This document shows positions 33,329 to 42,426 of a DNA stretch of 48,986 nt, in pieces. The DNA lies in the NCBI RefSeq assembly GCF_900143625.1, contig NZ_FRFF01000071.1, positions 1 to 48,986 on the forward strand, written 5' to 3'. Numbering within the stretch: the stretch's first letter is position 1; every line of letters starts with the position of its first letter. A program made the translations under genes and the position numbers. This stretch comes from Nocardiopsis sp. JB363. Lineage in GTDB: Bacteria > Actinomycetota > Actinomycetes > Streptosporangiales > Streptosporangiaceae. The notes beneath the pieces were generated by a model. It did no database searches and was not told where the DNA came from. It saw nothing but the letters and a program-made list of their open reading frames with translations.

Positions 33329-35422
33329 TCAGACGGCCTGCGGGGCGCCCTCGTGGAAGGGCTTGCCGTTGACCGCGGTGGACACGCCGACCTTGTCCAG
33401 GTACGGGGTGATGCCACCGGTGTGGAAGGGCCAACCGGCGCCCGTGATCAGGCACAGGTCGATGTCGGCGGCCTCGGCCACCACGCCCTCGTCCAGCATG
33501 ATCTGGATCTCCTTGGCCAGGGCGCGCAGGGCCCGGTCCAGGATCTCCGGCTCCTCGGACGGGTTCTCGCCGCCCTTGAGGAGCTCCTTCACCTCGGTGT
33601 CGATGGTGAAGTCCGGAGCGAAGATCTCCGACTTGCCGGCCTCGACCACGGCCTTCAGCTGCGGGGAGACCGCGAAGCGCTCGGGGAACGCTCCGTTGAG
33701 GGTCTCCGCGACGTGCAGACCGACGGCCGGGCCGACCAGCTGCAGCAGCATCAGCGGCGACATCGGCAGACCCAGCGGAGCGACCGCGCGGTCGGCGATC
33801 TCGGGCTCGGTGCCCTCGCCCACGGCCGCCAGAACCTCGCCCATGAACAGGGTGAGCAGGCGGTTGACGACGAACGCCGGGGCGTCCTTGCACAGCACCG
33901 ACGTCTTCTTCAGCTTCTTGGAGACGGCGAAGGCCGTGGCCAGGGAAGCGTCGTCGGTCTTCTCGCCGCGGACGATCTCCAGCAGCGGGAGGACGGCGAC
34001 CGGGTTGAAGAAGTGGAAGCCCACGACCCGCTCGGGGTGTTCGAGCTCGGACGCCATCTCGGTGATCGAGAGCGAGGAGGTGTTGGTGGCCAGAATCGCC
34101 TCGGGGGAGACCACGGCCTCGACCTCGGCGAAGACCTGCTTCTTGATCTCCATCTTCTCGAAGACGGCCTCGATGACGAAGTCGGCGTCCGAGAAGGCGT
34201 CCTTGGTCAGCGAACCGGTGACCAGGGCCTTGAGGTGGTTGGCCTTGTCCTGGTTGACGCGCCCCTTCTTCAGGAGCTTGTCGACCTCGCCGTGGACGTA
34301 GGCCACGCCCTTGTCCAAGCGGTCCTGGTCCAGGTCGGTCATGACGACCGGAACGTCCAGGCGGCGGGCGAACAGCAGGGCCAGCTGGCCGGCCATCAGA
34401 CCGGCGCCGACGACACCGACCTTGGTGACCTTGCGCGCCAGCGACTTGTCCGGGGCGCCGGCGGGACGCTTGGCGCGCTTCTGGACCAGGTCGAAGGCGT
34501 ACAGGCCGGCCTTGAGCTCGGGGCTCATGATGAGGTCGGCGAGCGCCTGGTCCTCGGCCGCGAAGCCCTCGTCACGAGTGGCGGTCTTGGCGGCGGCGAC
34601 CAGCTCGACGGCGCGGGCCGGGGCCGGGGCGGCGCCGTGCAGCTTGCCCTCGACGACGAAACGGCTCATGTTGACCGCGTTGTCCCAGGCCTCGCCCTTG
34701 TCGACCTCGGGGCGCTCCACCTGGACGTCGCCCTTGAGGACCCGGGCGGCCCAGCGCAGGGACTCCTCGACGAAGTCGGCGGGCTCGAAGATCGCGTCGG
34801 CGATGCCCATCTCGAAGACCTGCTTGCCCTTGATGACCTTGTTCTGGGCGAGCGGGTTGTCGATGATGATCTTGAGGGCCTTCTCGGCACCGATCAGGTT
34901 GGGCAGCAGGTAGGTGCCGCCCCAGCCCGGGACGAGTCCGAGGAAGGTCTCGGGCAGGGAGAAGGCCGGTACGCCGGAGGAGATGGTGCGGTAGGTGCAG
35001 TGCAGGCCCACCTCGACGCCGCCGCCCATGGCCGCGCCGTTGATCAGCGCGAAGGTCGGTACGTCCAGCTCACCGAGCTTGCGGAACACGTCGTGCCCGA
35101 GCTTGCCGATGGCCTTGGCCTGCTCCAGGGTCTGGATCGCGGGGACACCGGTGAGGTCGGCGCCGACGGCGAAGATGAACTGCTTGCCGGTGACGGCGAC
35201 CGCGACGATGTCGGTGCGCGCCTTGGCGGCCTCGATCGCGGCGTCCAGGCTGAGCAGACCGCCGGGGCCGAAGGTGTTCGGCTTGGTGTGGTCGTGCCCG
35301 TTGTCCAGGGTGATCAGGACGGCCTTGCCGGCCCCGTAGGGGAGCTCGATGTCACGGGAGAGCGCCTTGGTGACGATCTCGTCCTTGAACAGTTTCCGGG
35401 ATTCTTCGATCGCGGTGCTCAC
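33329..35422 (-). CDS. fadB: FadB/FadJ-type multifunctional enoyl-CoA hydratase / 3-hydroxyacyl-CoA dehydrogenase
   Basis: 697 residues from the GTG at 35422, which overlaps the thiolase stop by four bases (GTGA). The open frame runs on upstream, but that is antisense-like sequence over the thiolase. The N-terminal crotonase domain has 'GADLTGV' and 'NGAAMGGGVEVGLH' (oxyanion hole), with 'PETFLGLVPGWGGTYLLP' for the catalytic Glu. The dehydrogenase half has NAD motif 'VGVVGAGLMAGQLALLFA', 'ATNTSSLSI', 'VVGFHFFNPV' (catalytic His) and two C-terminal 3HCDH domains ('DAPAFVVNRLL'). It performs the hydration and oxidation steps of fatty-acid beta-oxidation and forms a complex with the thiolase. 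Confidence 0.96.
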   Translation of the reverse strand: MSTAIEESRKLFKDEIVTKALSRDIELPYGAGKAVLITLDNGHDHTKPNTFGPGGLLSLDAAIEAAKARTDIVAVAVTGKQFIFAVGADLTGVPAIQTLEQAKAIGKLGHDVFRKLGELDVPTFALINGAAMGGGVEVGLHCTYRTISSGVPAFSLPETFLGLVPGWGGTYLLPNLIGAEKALKIIIDNPLAQNKVIKGKQVFEMGIADAIFEPADFVEESLRWAARVLKGDVQVERPEVDKGEAWDNAVNMSRFVVEGKLHGAAPAPARAVELVAAAKTATRDEGFAAEDQALADLIMSPELKAGLYAFDLVQKRAKRPAGAPDKSLARKVTKVGVVGAGLMAGQLALLFARRLDVPVVMTDLDQDRLDKGVAYVHGEVDKLLKKGRVNQDKANHLKALVTGSLTKDAFSDADFVIEAVFEKMEIKKQVFAEVEAVVSPEAILATNTSSLSITEMASELEHPERVVGFHFFNPVAVLPLLEIVRGEKTDDASLATAFAVSKKLKKTSVLCKDAPAFVVNRLLTLFMGEVLAAVGEGTEPEIADRAVAPLGLPMSPLMLLQLVGPAVGLHVAETLNGAFPERFAVSPQLKAVVEAGKSEIFAPDFTIDTEVKELLKGGENPSEEPEILDRALRALAKEIQIMLDEGVVAEAADIDLCLITGAGWPFHTGGITPYLDKVGVSTAVNGKPFHEGAPQAV

Positions 35423-36618
35423 TTGCCCCCCTCGTAGTTGGTGTTCTCCCAAAGGATGGTCCCGCCCATGCCCAGGCCCACGCACATGGTGGTGATGCCG
35501 TAACGGACGTCGGGGCGCTCGGCGAACTGGCGCGCGAGCTGCATCATCAGGCGCACACCGGAGGAGGCCAGCGGGTGACCGAGGGCGATGGCGCCGCCCC
35601 ACGGGTTGACGCGGGCGTCGTCGTCGGCGACGCCGAAGTGTTCGAGGAAGGCCAGCACCTGGACGGCGAAGGCCTCGTTGATCTCGATGAGACCGATGTC
35701 GTCGATCGAGATGCCCCGGCGGGCGAACAGCTTCTCGGTGGCGGGGACGGGGCCCACGCCCATGACCTCGGGCTCGACACCGGCGAAGGAGAAGTCGACC
35801 ATGCGCATCTTGGCGTCCAGGCCCAGCTCCTCGGCGACGTCCTCGGCCATCATGAGGGCACCGGTGGCACCGTCGTTGAGGCCGGCGGCGTTGCCGGGCG
35901 TCACGTTGCCGTGCGCGCGGAACGGGGTCTTGAGGGCGGCCAGCGTCTCCATGGTGGTGCCGGGGCGCGGCGGCTCGTCCTCGGTGGCCAGGCCGAAGCC
36001 CTTCTCCGCGGAGCGGACCAGCATCTCGACCAGGTCGTCCTGGATCTTGCCGTCGGCGTAGGCCTTGGCGACCTTCTCCTGGCTGCGCACCGCGTAGGCG
36101 TCGGCGCGCTCCTTGGTGATGGACGGGTACCGGTCGTGCAGGTTCTCGGCGGTGTTGCCCATGACCAGCGCGGACGGGTCGACCAGCTTCTCGGAGATGA
36201 TGCGGGGGTTGGGGTCGACGCCCTCGCCCATGGGGTGGCGGCCCATGTGCTCGACACCACCGGCGATCACGACGTCGTAGGCACCGAAGGAGATGCCCGC
36301 TCCGGAGGTCGTGACGGCGGTGAGCGCGCCGGCGCACATGCGGTCGATGGAGTAGCCGGGGACGCTGCGGGGCAGACCGGCCAGCAGGGCGGCGGTACGG
36401 CCGAGGGTCAGGCCCTGGTCACCGATCTGGGTGGTGGCGGCGATGGCGACCTCGTCGACGCGCTCCGGGGGGAGGCCCGGGTTGCGGCGCATCAGTTCGC
36501 GGATGACGCGGACGACGAGGTCGTCGGCGCGCGTCTCCGCGTAGAGGCCCTTGCCTGATTTGCCGAACGGGGTGCGGACCCCGTCGACGAACACGACTTC
36601 GCGGGCGGTTCGCGGCAC
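35419..36618 (-). CDS. fadA: Acetyl-CoA C-acyltransferase (beta-oxidation thiolase)
   Basis: 399 residues from a GTG with AAGGAGG at ideal spacing. Thiolase motifs: 'VFVDGVRTPFGKSGKGLYAE', the nucleophile Cys in 'YSIDRMCAGALTAV', 'GGVEHMGRHPMGEGVDPN', 'NEAFAVQVLAFLEHFG', 'NPWGGAIALGHPLASSGVRL' (catalytic His) and 'YGITTMCVGLGMGGTILWE' (catalytic Cys and glycine loop). It cleaves 3-ketoacyl-CoA to acetyl-CoA and a shortened acyl-CoA. First gene of a two-gene operon with fadB. An AGTA/TACT palindrome about 50 bases upstream may bind a fatty-acid regulator. Confidence 0.97.
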   Translation of the reverse strand: MPRTAREVVFVDGVRTPFGKSGKGLYAETRADDLVVRVIRELMRRNPGLPPERVDEVAIAATTQIGDQGLTLGRTAALLAGLPRSVPGYSIDRMCAGALTAVTTSGAGISFGAYDVVIAGGVEHMGRHPMGEGVDPNPRIISEKLVDPSALVMGNTAENLHDRYPSITKERADAYAVRSQEKVAKAYADGKIQDDLVEMLVRSAEKGFGLATEDEPPRPGTTMETLAALKTPFRAHGNVTPGNAAGLNDGATGALMMAEDVAEELGLDAKMRMVDFSFAGVEPEVMGVGPVPATEKLFARRGISIDDIGLIEINEAFAVQVLAFLEHFGVADDDARVNPWGGAIALGHPLASSGVRLMMQLARQFAERPDVRYGITTMCVGLGMGGTILWENTNYEGGK

Positions 36619-36666
36619 GATGGCCCCTCCTTCTTCAAGCGATGGGGTGGACTGTTGAGGTCATGC

Positions 36667-36678
36667 TACTCGCCAGTA
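36667..36678. promoter_or_regulatory. Possible fatty-acid regulator site upstream of fadA
   Basis: TACT-CGCC-AGTA, an imperfect palindrome in the fadA promoter region next to an AT-rich GTAACAAATAG stretch. It resembles TACT...AGTA sites used by actinobacterial TetR/GntR lipid regulators, as recalled. Short, so weak alone. Confidence 0.35.
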
Positions 36679-36897
36679 ACAAATAGTGCGAGCAGCGGGG
36701 CGGGTCATTCCGGAAGTAAGGAGAGCGCCCGACCCCCGGTGTTCGTGGGCGCAATGGACAACGCGGTGCGAGGAGCGTGGATTCCGTCCTCCGACACCAA
36801 GCCTGGAGTGTGCGCGGCCGATCCCGACCTCGAACACGCCGCGTCGCTCGGACCTACCGGTCGGAGTCCCGTCCCGGGTGGGAGAACCCGCCCGATC

Positions 36898-37404
36898 TCA
36901 GCCCTGCCCGTCGAGGAAGCGGGATACGAAACGGTCGACGTTGAGGCGCAGGCGCTGGATCCGTTCCTCCCGGCCGATCGTCTCCGCGGGCTGGATCAAC
37001 GAGGACTCCCGCTTGCCCCGCGCGTACAGCGAGCAGGCCAGGTCGGCGCACACGTACAGCCCCACGGTGTCGCCCTGCCTGCCGGCCTTGCCGGGTTTGG
37101 GGGCACTGAACAGGCGCACGCCACCGGCCGGGTGCACGGTCACGCAGAACGAGCACGTCATCGACTTGGAGAAGTCGGTCTTGCGGCCACTGTTGGGCAG
37201 ACGCAGGGCGACCCCGATCGGGTGCTCGCCGGCGTCGATCACGAGATAGGCGCGGTTGGGCGCCTTCGGGTCGACCCACCCCAGGAAGTCCGTGTCCTCC
37301 CAGCCCAGGACGGGCATGGTCGGCGGATAGTGCATGCGCTTGGTCTCGCCCTTGGGGCAGTTGACGAACGAGGAGCGGATCTCCCCGTCGCTGAGTTCGA
37401 GCAT
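36898..37404 (-). CDS. FBP treble-clef zinc-finger protein (EF-G-binding, FusB/FBP_C-like)
   Basis: 168 residues from the ATG at 37404 (MLELSDGEIRSSFVNC), with GGAGA upstream; the open frame begins earlier. 'SFVNCPKGE', 'LGWEDTDFLGWVDPKAPNRAYLV', then the four-cysteine zinc site 'CSFCVTVHP' ... 'YVCADLACSLY' match the FBP C-terminal domain family (PF16571). Staphylococcal FusB relatives bind elongation factor G and rescue it from fusidic acid; most actinomycete members have no proven role. It likely acts at the ribosome (family inference). Confidence 0.88.
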   Translation of the reverse strand: MLELSDGEIRSSFVNCPKGETKRMHYPPTMPVLGWEDTDFLGWVDPKAPNRAYLVIDAGEHPIGVALRLPNSGRKTDFSKSMTCSFCVTVHPAGGVRLFSAPKPGKAGRQGDTVGLYVCADLACSLYARGKRESSLIQPAETIGREERIQRLRLNVDRFVSRFLDGQG

Positions 37405-37549
37405 GGCGTTCTCCGGTCGTTCGATGCGGTCGACGGGTATGGCGTGGTCGATGGGGGCGACCAACGGATACTGCCGGCCAGGCTCCGGGCACGCGAGTGG
37501 TTTTCGCACGTGGCGCCCCGGGTCCGGCCCGTCGCACCGAGAACACCGA

Positions 37550-37579
37550 GGGCCGGGGACCCCGAAGGATCCCCGGCCC
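37550..37579 (-). terminator. Terminator after the TPR gene
   Basis: GGGCCGGGGA and TCCCCGGCCC, a perfect 10-base inverted repeat with a 10-base loop, 32 bases beyond the TPR stop on its transcribed strand. Confidence 0.65.
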
Positions 37580-37610
37580 CGTGTGCCTGTCGGTGTGCGA
37601 CTGTCGGTGC

Positions 37611-38765
37611 TCAGAGCAGAGCGTTGGCGTCGCGGTGACGTCCCGCCGCGTTGTAGGCCCCGGCCAGGTCACGGCGCAGACGCACCGTCAACCGGCGCAC
37701 CTCCGGGTCACCGGAGGAGTTGAGCGCCACCCGGTAGGCCTCGCGCAGCACCTCGACGGCATGGTCGGGGCGGCCCGCCTGTGTGTGGGAGCGACCCAGT
37801 CGGTGGTGCACGGCCAGCGTGTCCAGGTGGCCCTTGCCCAGCCGGCGCCTGCGGGCGGCCAGCACCATGCGCAGCTGGGTGACGGCCTCCTCGTAGCGGC
37901 CGGCCATGCTCTGCGCGGCGCTCAGACCCAGACGCAGCTCCTCACGGCGCTTGGTGGAGGCGACGTCCTCGATGGCCCGCTCGTAGTGGGCCACGGCGGC
38001 GTCCACCCGACCACTGCGCCGGTAGCACGCGGCCAGGCGCATACGCGCCTCCACCGTGTCCTCGTCGGCCGGGCCGAACTGGCTCTCGCGCTGGCTGAGC
38101 AGGGTCTCCCACTGACCGGCGGCGTCGGCGGGACGACCGGCGTCCTCGTACGCCCAGGCCAGGTTCTCCCGGATGATCTCGCTGCGCGGGTGCTCCTCGT
38201 CGTAGACCGCGACGGCCTCGGCCAACGCCAGCTCGAACTGCTGCACGGCTGCCTGACGCCGCCCCATCTGTGCGTACTTGGTCGCGAGGTTGTTGCGGGC
38301 GGTGATGGTGTCGGGGTGCTCGGTGCCGAGTCGCTCCACCAGTGACTGCAGGGTGCGCTCCAGGCTCGCGGCGCGCATCCCGGCGGTGGGAACGCCCGGA
38401 CCGGAGCCCGAGCTCTTCACGGAGGCCGCCCTCGTCGTGGGGGCGATGTCCTTCCGACCGGTGTCCTGCACGGAGGTCGTTCCCGCGCCGGACCCGGCAG
38501 GCAGCTCGGGTCGTTCGGGCCGCTCGGGAAGTGCGGACCGTTCGGGCCGCCTGGGCAGCGCGGCGGCCAAGGCCTTGACGGGCGCGATGACGGCCGTCGC
38601 CGAGATCTGCTCGGGCACCGGGGTCGAACGAACCTCGGAGTCCGCGGCACGTTCCTCGGGATGCTCCGTGCGGTCCGTGGAAGTGGGCTGGACGGCCTTG
38701 GTCGGCTGGACCTCGGCAGAACGCGTCAACCCGGCCCTGTGCAGCAACACACGCCAGAACGACAA
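37611..38765 (-). CDS. Tetratricopeptide-repeat protein
   Basis: Up to 384 residues from a TTG at 38765; a stop lies in frame four codons upstream, so this is the earliest start. No clear Shine-Dalgarno sequence is seen and a later start is possible. The first 125 or so residues are Pro/Ser/Thr-rich with no recognisable domain and 'RPERSALPERPERPELP' low complexity. From about 130 onward there are at least five TPR units of the TPR_12 type ('HPDTITARNNLATKYAQMGR', 'SEIIRENLAWAYEDAGR', 'DTVEARMRLAACYRRSGR', 'DTLAVHHRLGRSHTQAGR', 'RLRRDLAGAYNAAGR'). It has no signal peptide, so it is a cytoplasmic protein-interaction scaffold. Partner unknown. Confidence 0.85.
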   Translation of the reverse strand: MSFWRVLLHRAGLTRSAEVQPTKAVQPTSTDRTEHPEERAADSEVRSTPVPEQISATAVIAPVKALAAALPRRPERSALPERPERPELPAGSGAGTTSVQDTGRKDIAPTTRAASVKSSGSGPGVPTAGMRAASLERTLQSLVERLGTEHPDTITARNNLATKYAQMGRRQAAVQQFELALAEAVAVYDEEHPRSEIIRENLAWAYEDAGRPADAAGQWETLLSQRESQFGPADEDTVEARMRLAACYRRSGRVDAAVAHYERAIEDVASTKRREELRLGLSAAQSMAGRYEEAVTQLRMVLAARRRRLGKGHLDTLAVHHRLGRSHTQAGRPDHAVEVLREAYRVALNSSGDPEVRRLTVRLRRDLAGAYNAAGRHRDANALL

Positions 38766-38976
38766 GCGGACTCACCACATTTCCCTGATCACGTACCGGG
38801 ACCTTGTGGGTCCACGGTCCGATACACACCCAACGAACAGATAACGATCCCCTGACGATCCGGGGCACGCTTCTATAACTTAATCGGACACCGGGCTACG
38901 GAACAGGCATGAACCGCCCTTGAGGGGTGGTGACTTCCCTCACGTTAGGGTTCGATGCGCCCCGATGGGGGAATCG

Positions 38977-40239
38977 CTACGCCTTTTCCGCTTCGCGCAG
39001 TGCGTCGGTCAGAGCCTCCGCCGTCAGCCCGACTTGCCAGTTCCGAGCCCCGCGCGAGCGCAGGAACTCACCCACCGAGTCCGGGTCCACGGTCTCCGGG
39101 GGTGCCCACGCCAACCTTCTGACGCTGTCCGGCAGCAGGAGGTTCTCCGTCGGCATCACCACTTCCTCCGCGATCCTCGTCACGGTGGAGCGGACCGTGT
39201 CGAGGCGTCGGGCGGCGTCGGGCGCGCGATCGGCCCACCGGTTCACCGGGGGCGGCCCGTCCCCCGGGGCGTTGGGGCGTGGAAGGTCGGCCTGGGCCAT
39301 GTCCCGCGTCCGGTTGATCGCCTTGATCCAAGTGTTCAGGTAGCGCCTGGCGAGCTTGATGCCGAACTGGCGGATCTTGGTCAGTTCGGGGGTGGTGCGC
39401 GGCATGGCCGTCGCGGCCTCCACGATCGCCGCGTCGGGAAGCACCCGACCCGGGGAGGTGTCGCGTTCCTGGGCGATGCGGTCGCGCTCGTACCAGAGCT
39501 CGCGCACCGCGGCGAGGGAACGCTGGTTGCGGACCTTGTGGATACCGGAGGTGCGCCGCCAGGGGTCGGGGCGCGGTTCCTTGGGCGGTGCGGCCAGGAC
39601 CGAGTCGAACTCCTCCCGGGCCCACTCCAGTTTTCCGGTCTCCTCCAGTTCGCTCTCCAGGCTGTCCCGAAGCTCGATGAGGATCTCCACGTCCAGCGCG
39701 GCGTACCGCAGCCAGTCCTCGGGGAGCGGTCGCTGCGACCAGTCCACCGCGGAGTGTTCCTTGGCCAGACGCAGGTTCAGCAGCCGCTCCACCATGAACC
39801 CCAGGCCGACCCGCTGGTACCCGAGCAGCCGCCCGGCCAGTTCGGTGTCGAACAACCGGGAGGGGCGCAGGTTCACCTCGGTCAGACACGGCAGGTCCTG
39901 GTGGGCGGCGTGCAGCACCACCTCGGCCTCGTCCATCGCGGAGTCGATCTCGCTCAGGTCGGGACAGGCGATCGGATCGATCAAGGCCGAACCGGAGCCC
40001 TCACGGCGCAACTGGACCAGGTAGGCGCGCTGGCCGTATCGGTAACCGGAGGCACGCTCGGCGTCCACCGCGACGGGACCGGAACCGGCGCGGAGCGCCG
40101 CGACCACACCCGCGAGGGAATCGGCGTCCGCCGTGATCTCGGGCAGGCCCTCGCGTGGTTCCCGCAGCAGAGGCGCCCTCTCCGATTCGTCGTTGTCGGT
40201 TTCGCGGGAGTCTGTCTTGGAGTTCAACGCGTTCGCCAC
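38977..40239 (-). CDS. rnd: Ribonuclease D-family 3'-5' exonuclease with HRDC domain
   Basis: 420 residues from the GTG at 40239 (VANALNSKTD); the frame remains open upstream without family sequence. DEDD exonuclease motifs are intact: 'VAVDAERASGYRYGQRAYLVQL' (Asp and Glu), 'VLHAAHQDLPCL' (Asp), and 'DWLRYAALDVEIL' (Tyr/Asp). An HRDC domain follows ('RNQRSLAAVRELWYERDRIAQERDTSPGRVLPDAAIV'). It trims 3' ends of tRNA and other structured RNAs. No ribosome binding site is obvious; the transcript may be leaderless. The rnd–DUF3000–hemE order is conserved in actinomycetes, as recalled. Confidence 0.95.
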   Translation of the reverse strand: MANALNSKTDSRETDNDESERAPLLREPREGLPEITADADSLAGVVAALRAGSGPVAVDAERASGYRYGQRAYLVQLRREGSGSALIDPIACPDLSEIDSAMDEAEVVLHAAHQDLPCLTEVNLRPSRLFDTELAGRLLGYQRVGLGFMVERLLNLRLAKEHSAVDWSQRPLPEDWLRYAALDVEILIELRDSLESELEETGKLEWAREEFDSVLAAPPKEPRPDPWRRTSGIHKVRNQRSLAAVRELWYERDRIAQERDTSPGRVLPDAAIVEAATAMPRTTPELTKIRQFGIKLARRYLNTWIKAINRTRDMAQADLPRPNAPGDGPPPVNRWADRAPDAARRLDTVRSTVTRIAEEVVMPTENLLLPDSVRRLAWAPPETVDPDSVGEFLRSRGARNWQVGLTAEALTDALREAEKA

Positions 40240-40424
40240 ACCACTACGGTATGCGCTGTGACTACCGGACGCGGATATGAAGCGTCCCGTGGCGGCCGTG
40301 GAACTGTGCCGGCTTCGTGTTCGAGGGGTCTTCCTCGAAGGTGGCCGTACGGTGACCCGGCCACGCCGTTCGTGGGCTGTGAACAGGGAGAACGCCGGTG
40401 GTGCGGGGTGCCTCCGAAGGGCGG

Positions 40425-41021
40425 TCAGGGGCGTGAACGTTGGCGGGCGATGTCGGTGACGTCCAAGGGCGGCAAACCGGAAGCGGAGGCCAACAGAGCC
40501 AGCCACGCGTTCACATGGGGCGCCAGATCGTTCGCCTCGGGGGTCCACGAGGCGCGCATCTCGACCTCGGTGTTCGCGCCCTCGTGCGCTTTGGTGCCGA
40601 ACCCCTCCGTCGTGGCCCGAGTGACCGTCCCGCTCAACGTGTGATGCGTGGCCTCGCTGACCTCCAGGGCGTCGGTGAGCCAGCTCCAGGCCACCGGACC
40701 GAGTAGGGGATCGGTGGCGATCTCCGACTCCAGTTCGGAGTTGGCCTGGCACACGACCCGGAAGGGTCCGGGCCAATCGCGGGTGTTCTCGGGGTCGTAC
40801 AGGACGATCAGGCGTCCCCAGGCGATCTCCTCGTCCTGGACGGTGACCTCGGCCGAGACGGCGGCGGAGTGCGGCGCCAACCGCTGAGGCGAGGGGATCT
40901 CCCGGACGGCGATCTCGGGGCGCAGCAGAGGGGACCGCAGGGCCTCGACCGCTCGCCGGAACGTGTCTTGTGCGTTCTCGGCGTTACCGACATCGGGCAT
41001 GGTGAAAACGTCAGCCTTCAT
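40425..41021 (-). CDS. DUF3000-family protein
   Basis: 198 residues from the ATG at 41021 (MKADVFTMPDV); a second ATG at 41000 is possible. It matches the actinobacterial DUF3000 family in its core: 'FRRAVEALRSPLLRPEIAVREIPSPQRLAPHSAAVSAEV', 'GRLIVLYDPENTRDWPGPFRVVCQ', 'DPLLGPVAWSWLTDALE', 'EVEMRASWTPEANDLAPHVNAWLALLASASGLPPL'. Cytoplasmic, no known motif, function unknown. It is divergent from hemE across 297 bases holding both promoters, and lies upstream of rnd on the same strand. Confidence 0.92.
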   Translation of the reverse strand: MKADVFTMPDVGNAENAQDTFRRAVEALRSPLLRPEIAVREIPSPQRLAPHSAAVSAEVTVQDEEIAWGRLIVLYDPENTRDWPGPFRVVCQANSELESEIATDPLLGPVAWSWLTDALEVSEATHHTLSGTVTRATTEGFGTKAHEGANTEVEMRASWTPEANDLAPHVNAWLALLASASGLPPLDVTDIARQRSRP

Positions 41022-41318
41022 ATTGTGGTGATCACGTCCTGGCGGGGTCTTCGGGACGTGTCCCGCCGATGGTGTGATGGTGGGCACTGGTCGACGGTGG
41101 CACGAGTCACCGGTGGGGGGTCGCAGATCCCCCGGCGTGTCGGGGTTTCGTGATGATCTTGGGACCGCGAACACGCCAACCGCGCCGGTTCACGACCGAA
41201 TCCGATTCGGTGCCCGTCGGGTTTCCGGTCCCGCCGACGGAGGGTGTGGCCGGCCTCCCCTCGTCCTACCCGGTGATCCGAGTGGGACCATCGCCACGGG
41301 CATGGCACGATTCAAGGT

Positions 41319-42350
41319 GTGACGCTTCAAGACTCTCCATTCCTTCGTGCCTGCCGGCGCCTTCCTGTGTCCCACACCCCGGTGTGGTACATGCGCCAGG
41401 CCGGGCGTTCCCTGCCCGAATACCGACAGGTCCGGGGCGACGTGCCGATGCTGGAGTCGTGCACGCGCCCGGACATGGTCACCGAGATCACGATGCAGCC
41501 GGTGCGCCGGTACGACGTCGACGCCGCGATCTTCTTCAGCGACATCGTCGTCCCGCTCAAGGCCATCGGCATCGACCTCGACATCAAGCCCGGGGTCGGC
41601 CCCGTGGTCGAGGACCCGATCCGCGGCGCCGGTGACATCAAGCGACTGCGCGACATCGAACCCGATGACGTCCACTACATCACCGAGGCCGTGGACCAGA
41701 TCGTCGGCGAGCTCGGCGACAAGCCGCTCGTCGGGTTCGCCGGTGCGCCGTTCACGTTGGCCTCCTACCTCATCGAGGGCGGGCCCTCCAAGAACCACGA
41801 GCACACCAAGGCGCTCATGTACGGCGAGCCGGAGCTGTGGGACGAGCTCATGCGCCGTCTGGCCTCCATCTCGCTCGGCTTCCTGCGTACCCAGATCGAG
41901 GCGGGGGCCAGCGCGGTCCAGCTGTTCGACTCCTGGGTCGGCGCGCTGAGCGCCGAGGACTACCGCGCCTTGGTGATGCCCTACACCTCCTGGATCTTCG
42001 GCCAGCTCAGCGAGTACGAGGTGCCGCGTATCCACTTCGGTGTGGGCACCGGCGAGCTCCTCGGTCTGCTCGGCGAATCCGGCGCCGACGTGGTGGGCGT
42101 GGACTGGCGGGTACCGCTGGACAAGGCCGCCCAGCGGGTCCAGCCGGGCCTCGCCCTCCAGGGCAACCTGGACCCGGCGACCCTGTTCGCCCCTTGGGAG
42201 GTGGTCGCCGACCGTACGCGCGACATCCTCTCCCGTGGACGCGCCGCCGAGGGCCACATCTTCAACCTGGGTCACGGCGTGCTGCCGACCACCGACCCGA
42301 CCATGCTCGAACGCCTCACCGCGTTCGTGCACGAGGAGACCGCGCACTAG
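41319..42350 (+). CDS. hemE: Uroporphyrinogen decarboxylase
   Basis: 343 residues from a GTG. It converts uroporphyrinogen III to coproporphyrinogen III by removing four carboxyl groups, with no cofactor. Signature motifs: 'PVWYMRQAGRSLPEYR' near the N-terminus, 'DAAIFFSDIVVPLKAIG' (catalytic Asp region), 'GFAGAPFTLASYLIEGG', 'QLFDSWVGALS', 'VGVDWRVPLDKA', 'GNLDPATL', 'NLGHGVLPTTDP'. First heme gene here; hemY and hemQ follow after a DUF4349 lipoprotein gene on the opposite strand. A 19-pair hairpin sits past its stop. Confidence 0.98.
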   Translation: MTLQDSPFLRACRRLPVSHTPVWYMRQAGRSLPEYRQVRGDVPMLESCTRPDMVTEITMQPVRRYDVDAAIFFSDIVVPLKAIGIDLDIKPGVGPVVEDPIRGAGDIKRLRDIEPDDVHYITEAVDQIVGELGDKPLVGFAGAPFTLASYLIEGGPSKNHEHTKALMYGEPELWDELMRRLASISLGFLRTQIEAGASAVQLFDSWVGALSAEDYRALVMPYTSWIFGQLSEYEVPRIHFGVGTGELLGLLGESGADVVGVDWRVPLDKAAQRVQPGLALQGNLDPATLFAPWEVVADRTRDILSRGRAAEGHIFNLGHGVLPTTDPTMLERLTAFVHEETAH

Positions 42351-42368
42351 CAGCGGTTCGATCGTTCT

Positions 42369-42413
42369 CACGCCGACGCCCGGCTCCTGTTCACGGAGCC
42401 GGGCGTCGGCGTG
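42369..42413. terminator. Bidirectional terminator between hemE and the DUF4349 gene
   Basis: A perfect 19-pair inverted repeat (left arm 42369-42387, right arm 42395-42413) with a seven-base loop, lying between convergent stops. The strongest hairpin in the window. Confidence 0.88.
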
Positions 42414-42426
42414 TTCGGGGGCGAGG

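Noticed and set aside
33260..35437. 725-residue plus-strand frame opposite fadB
   Set aside because: FadB on the minus strand has all family motifs and a coupled start. The opposite frame is compositional.
33329..36337. A 1002-residue fusion extending FadB into the thiolase region
   Set aside because: The extra N-terminal 305 residues are out of frame with the thiolase and Arg-rich; the GTG at 35422 overlapping the thiolase stop is the natural start.
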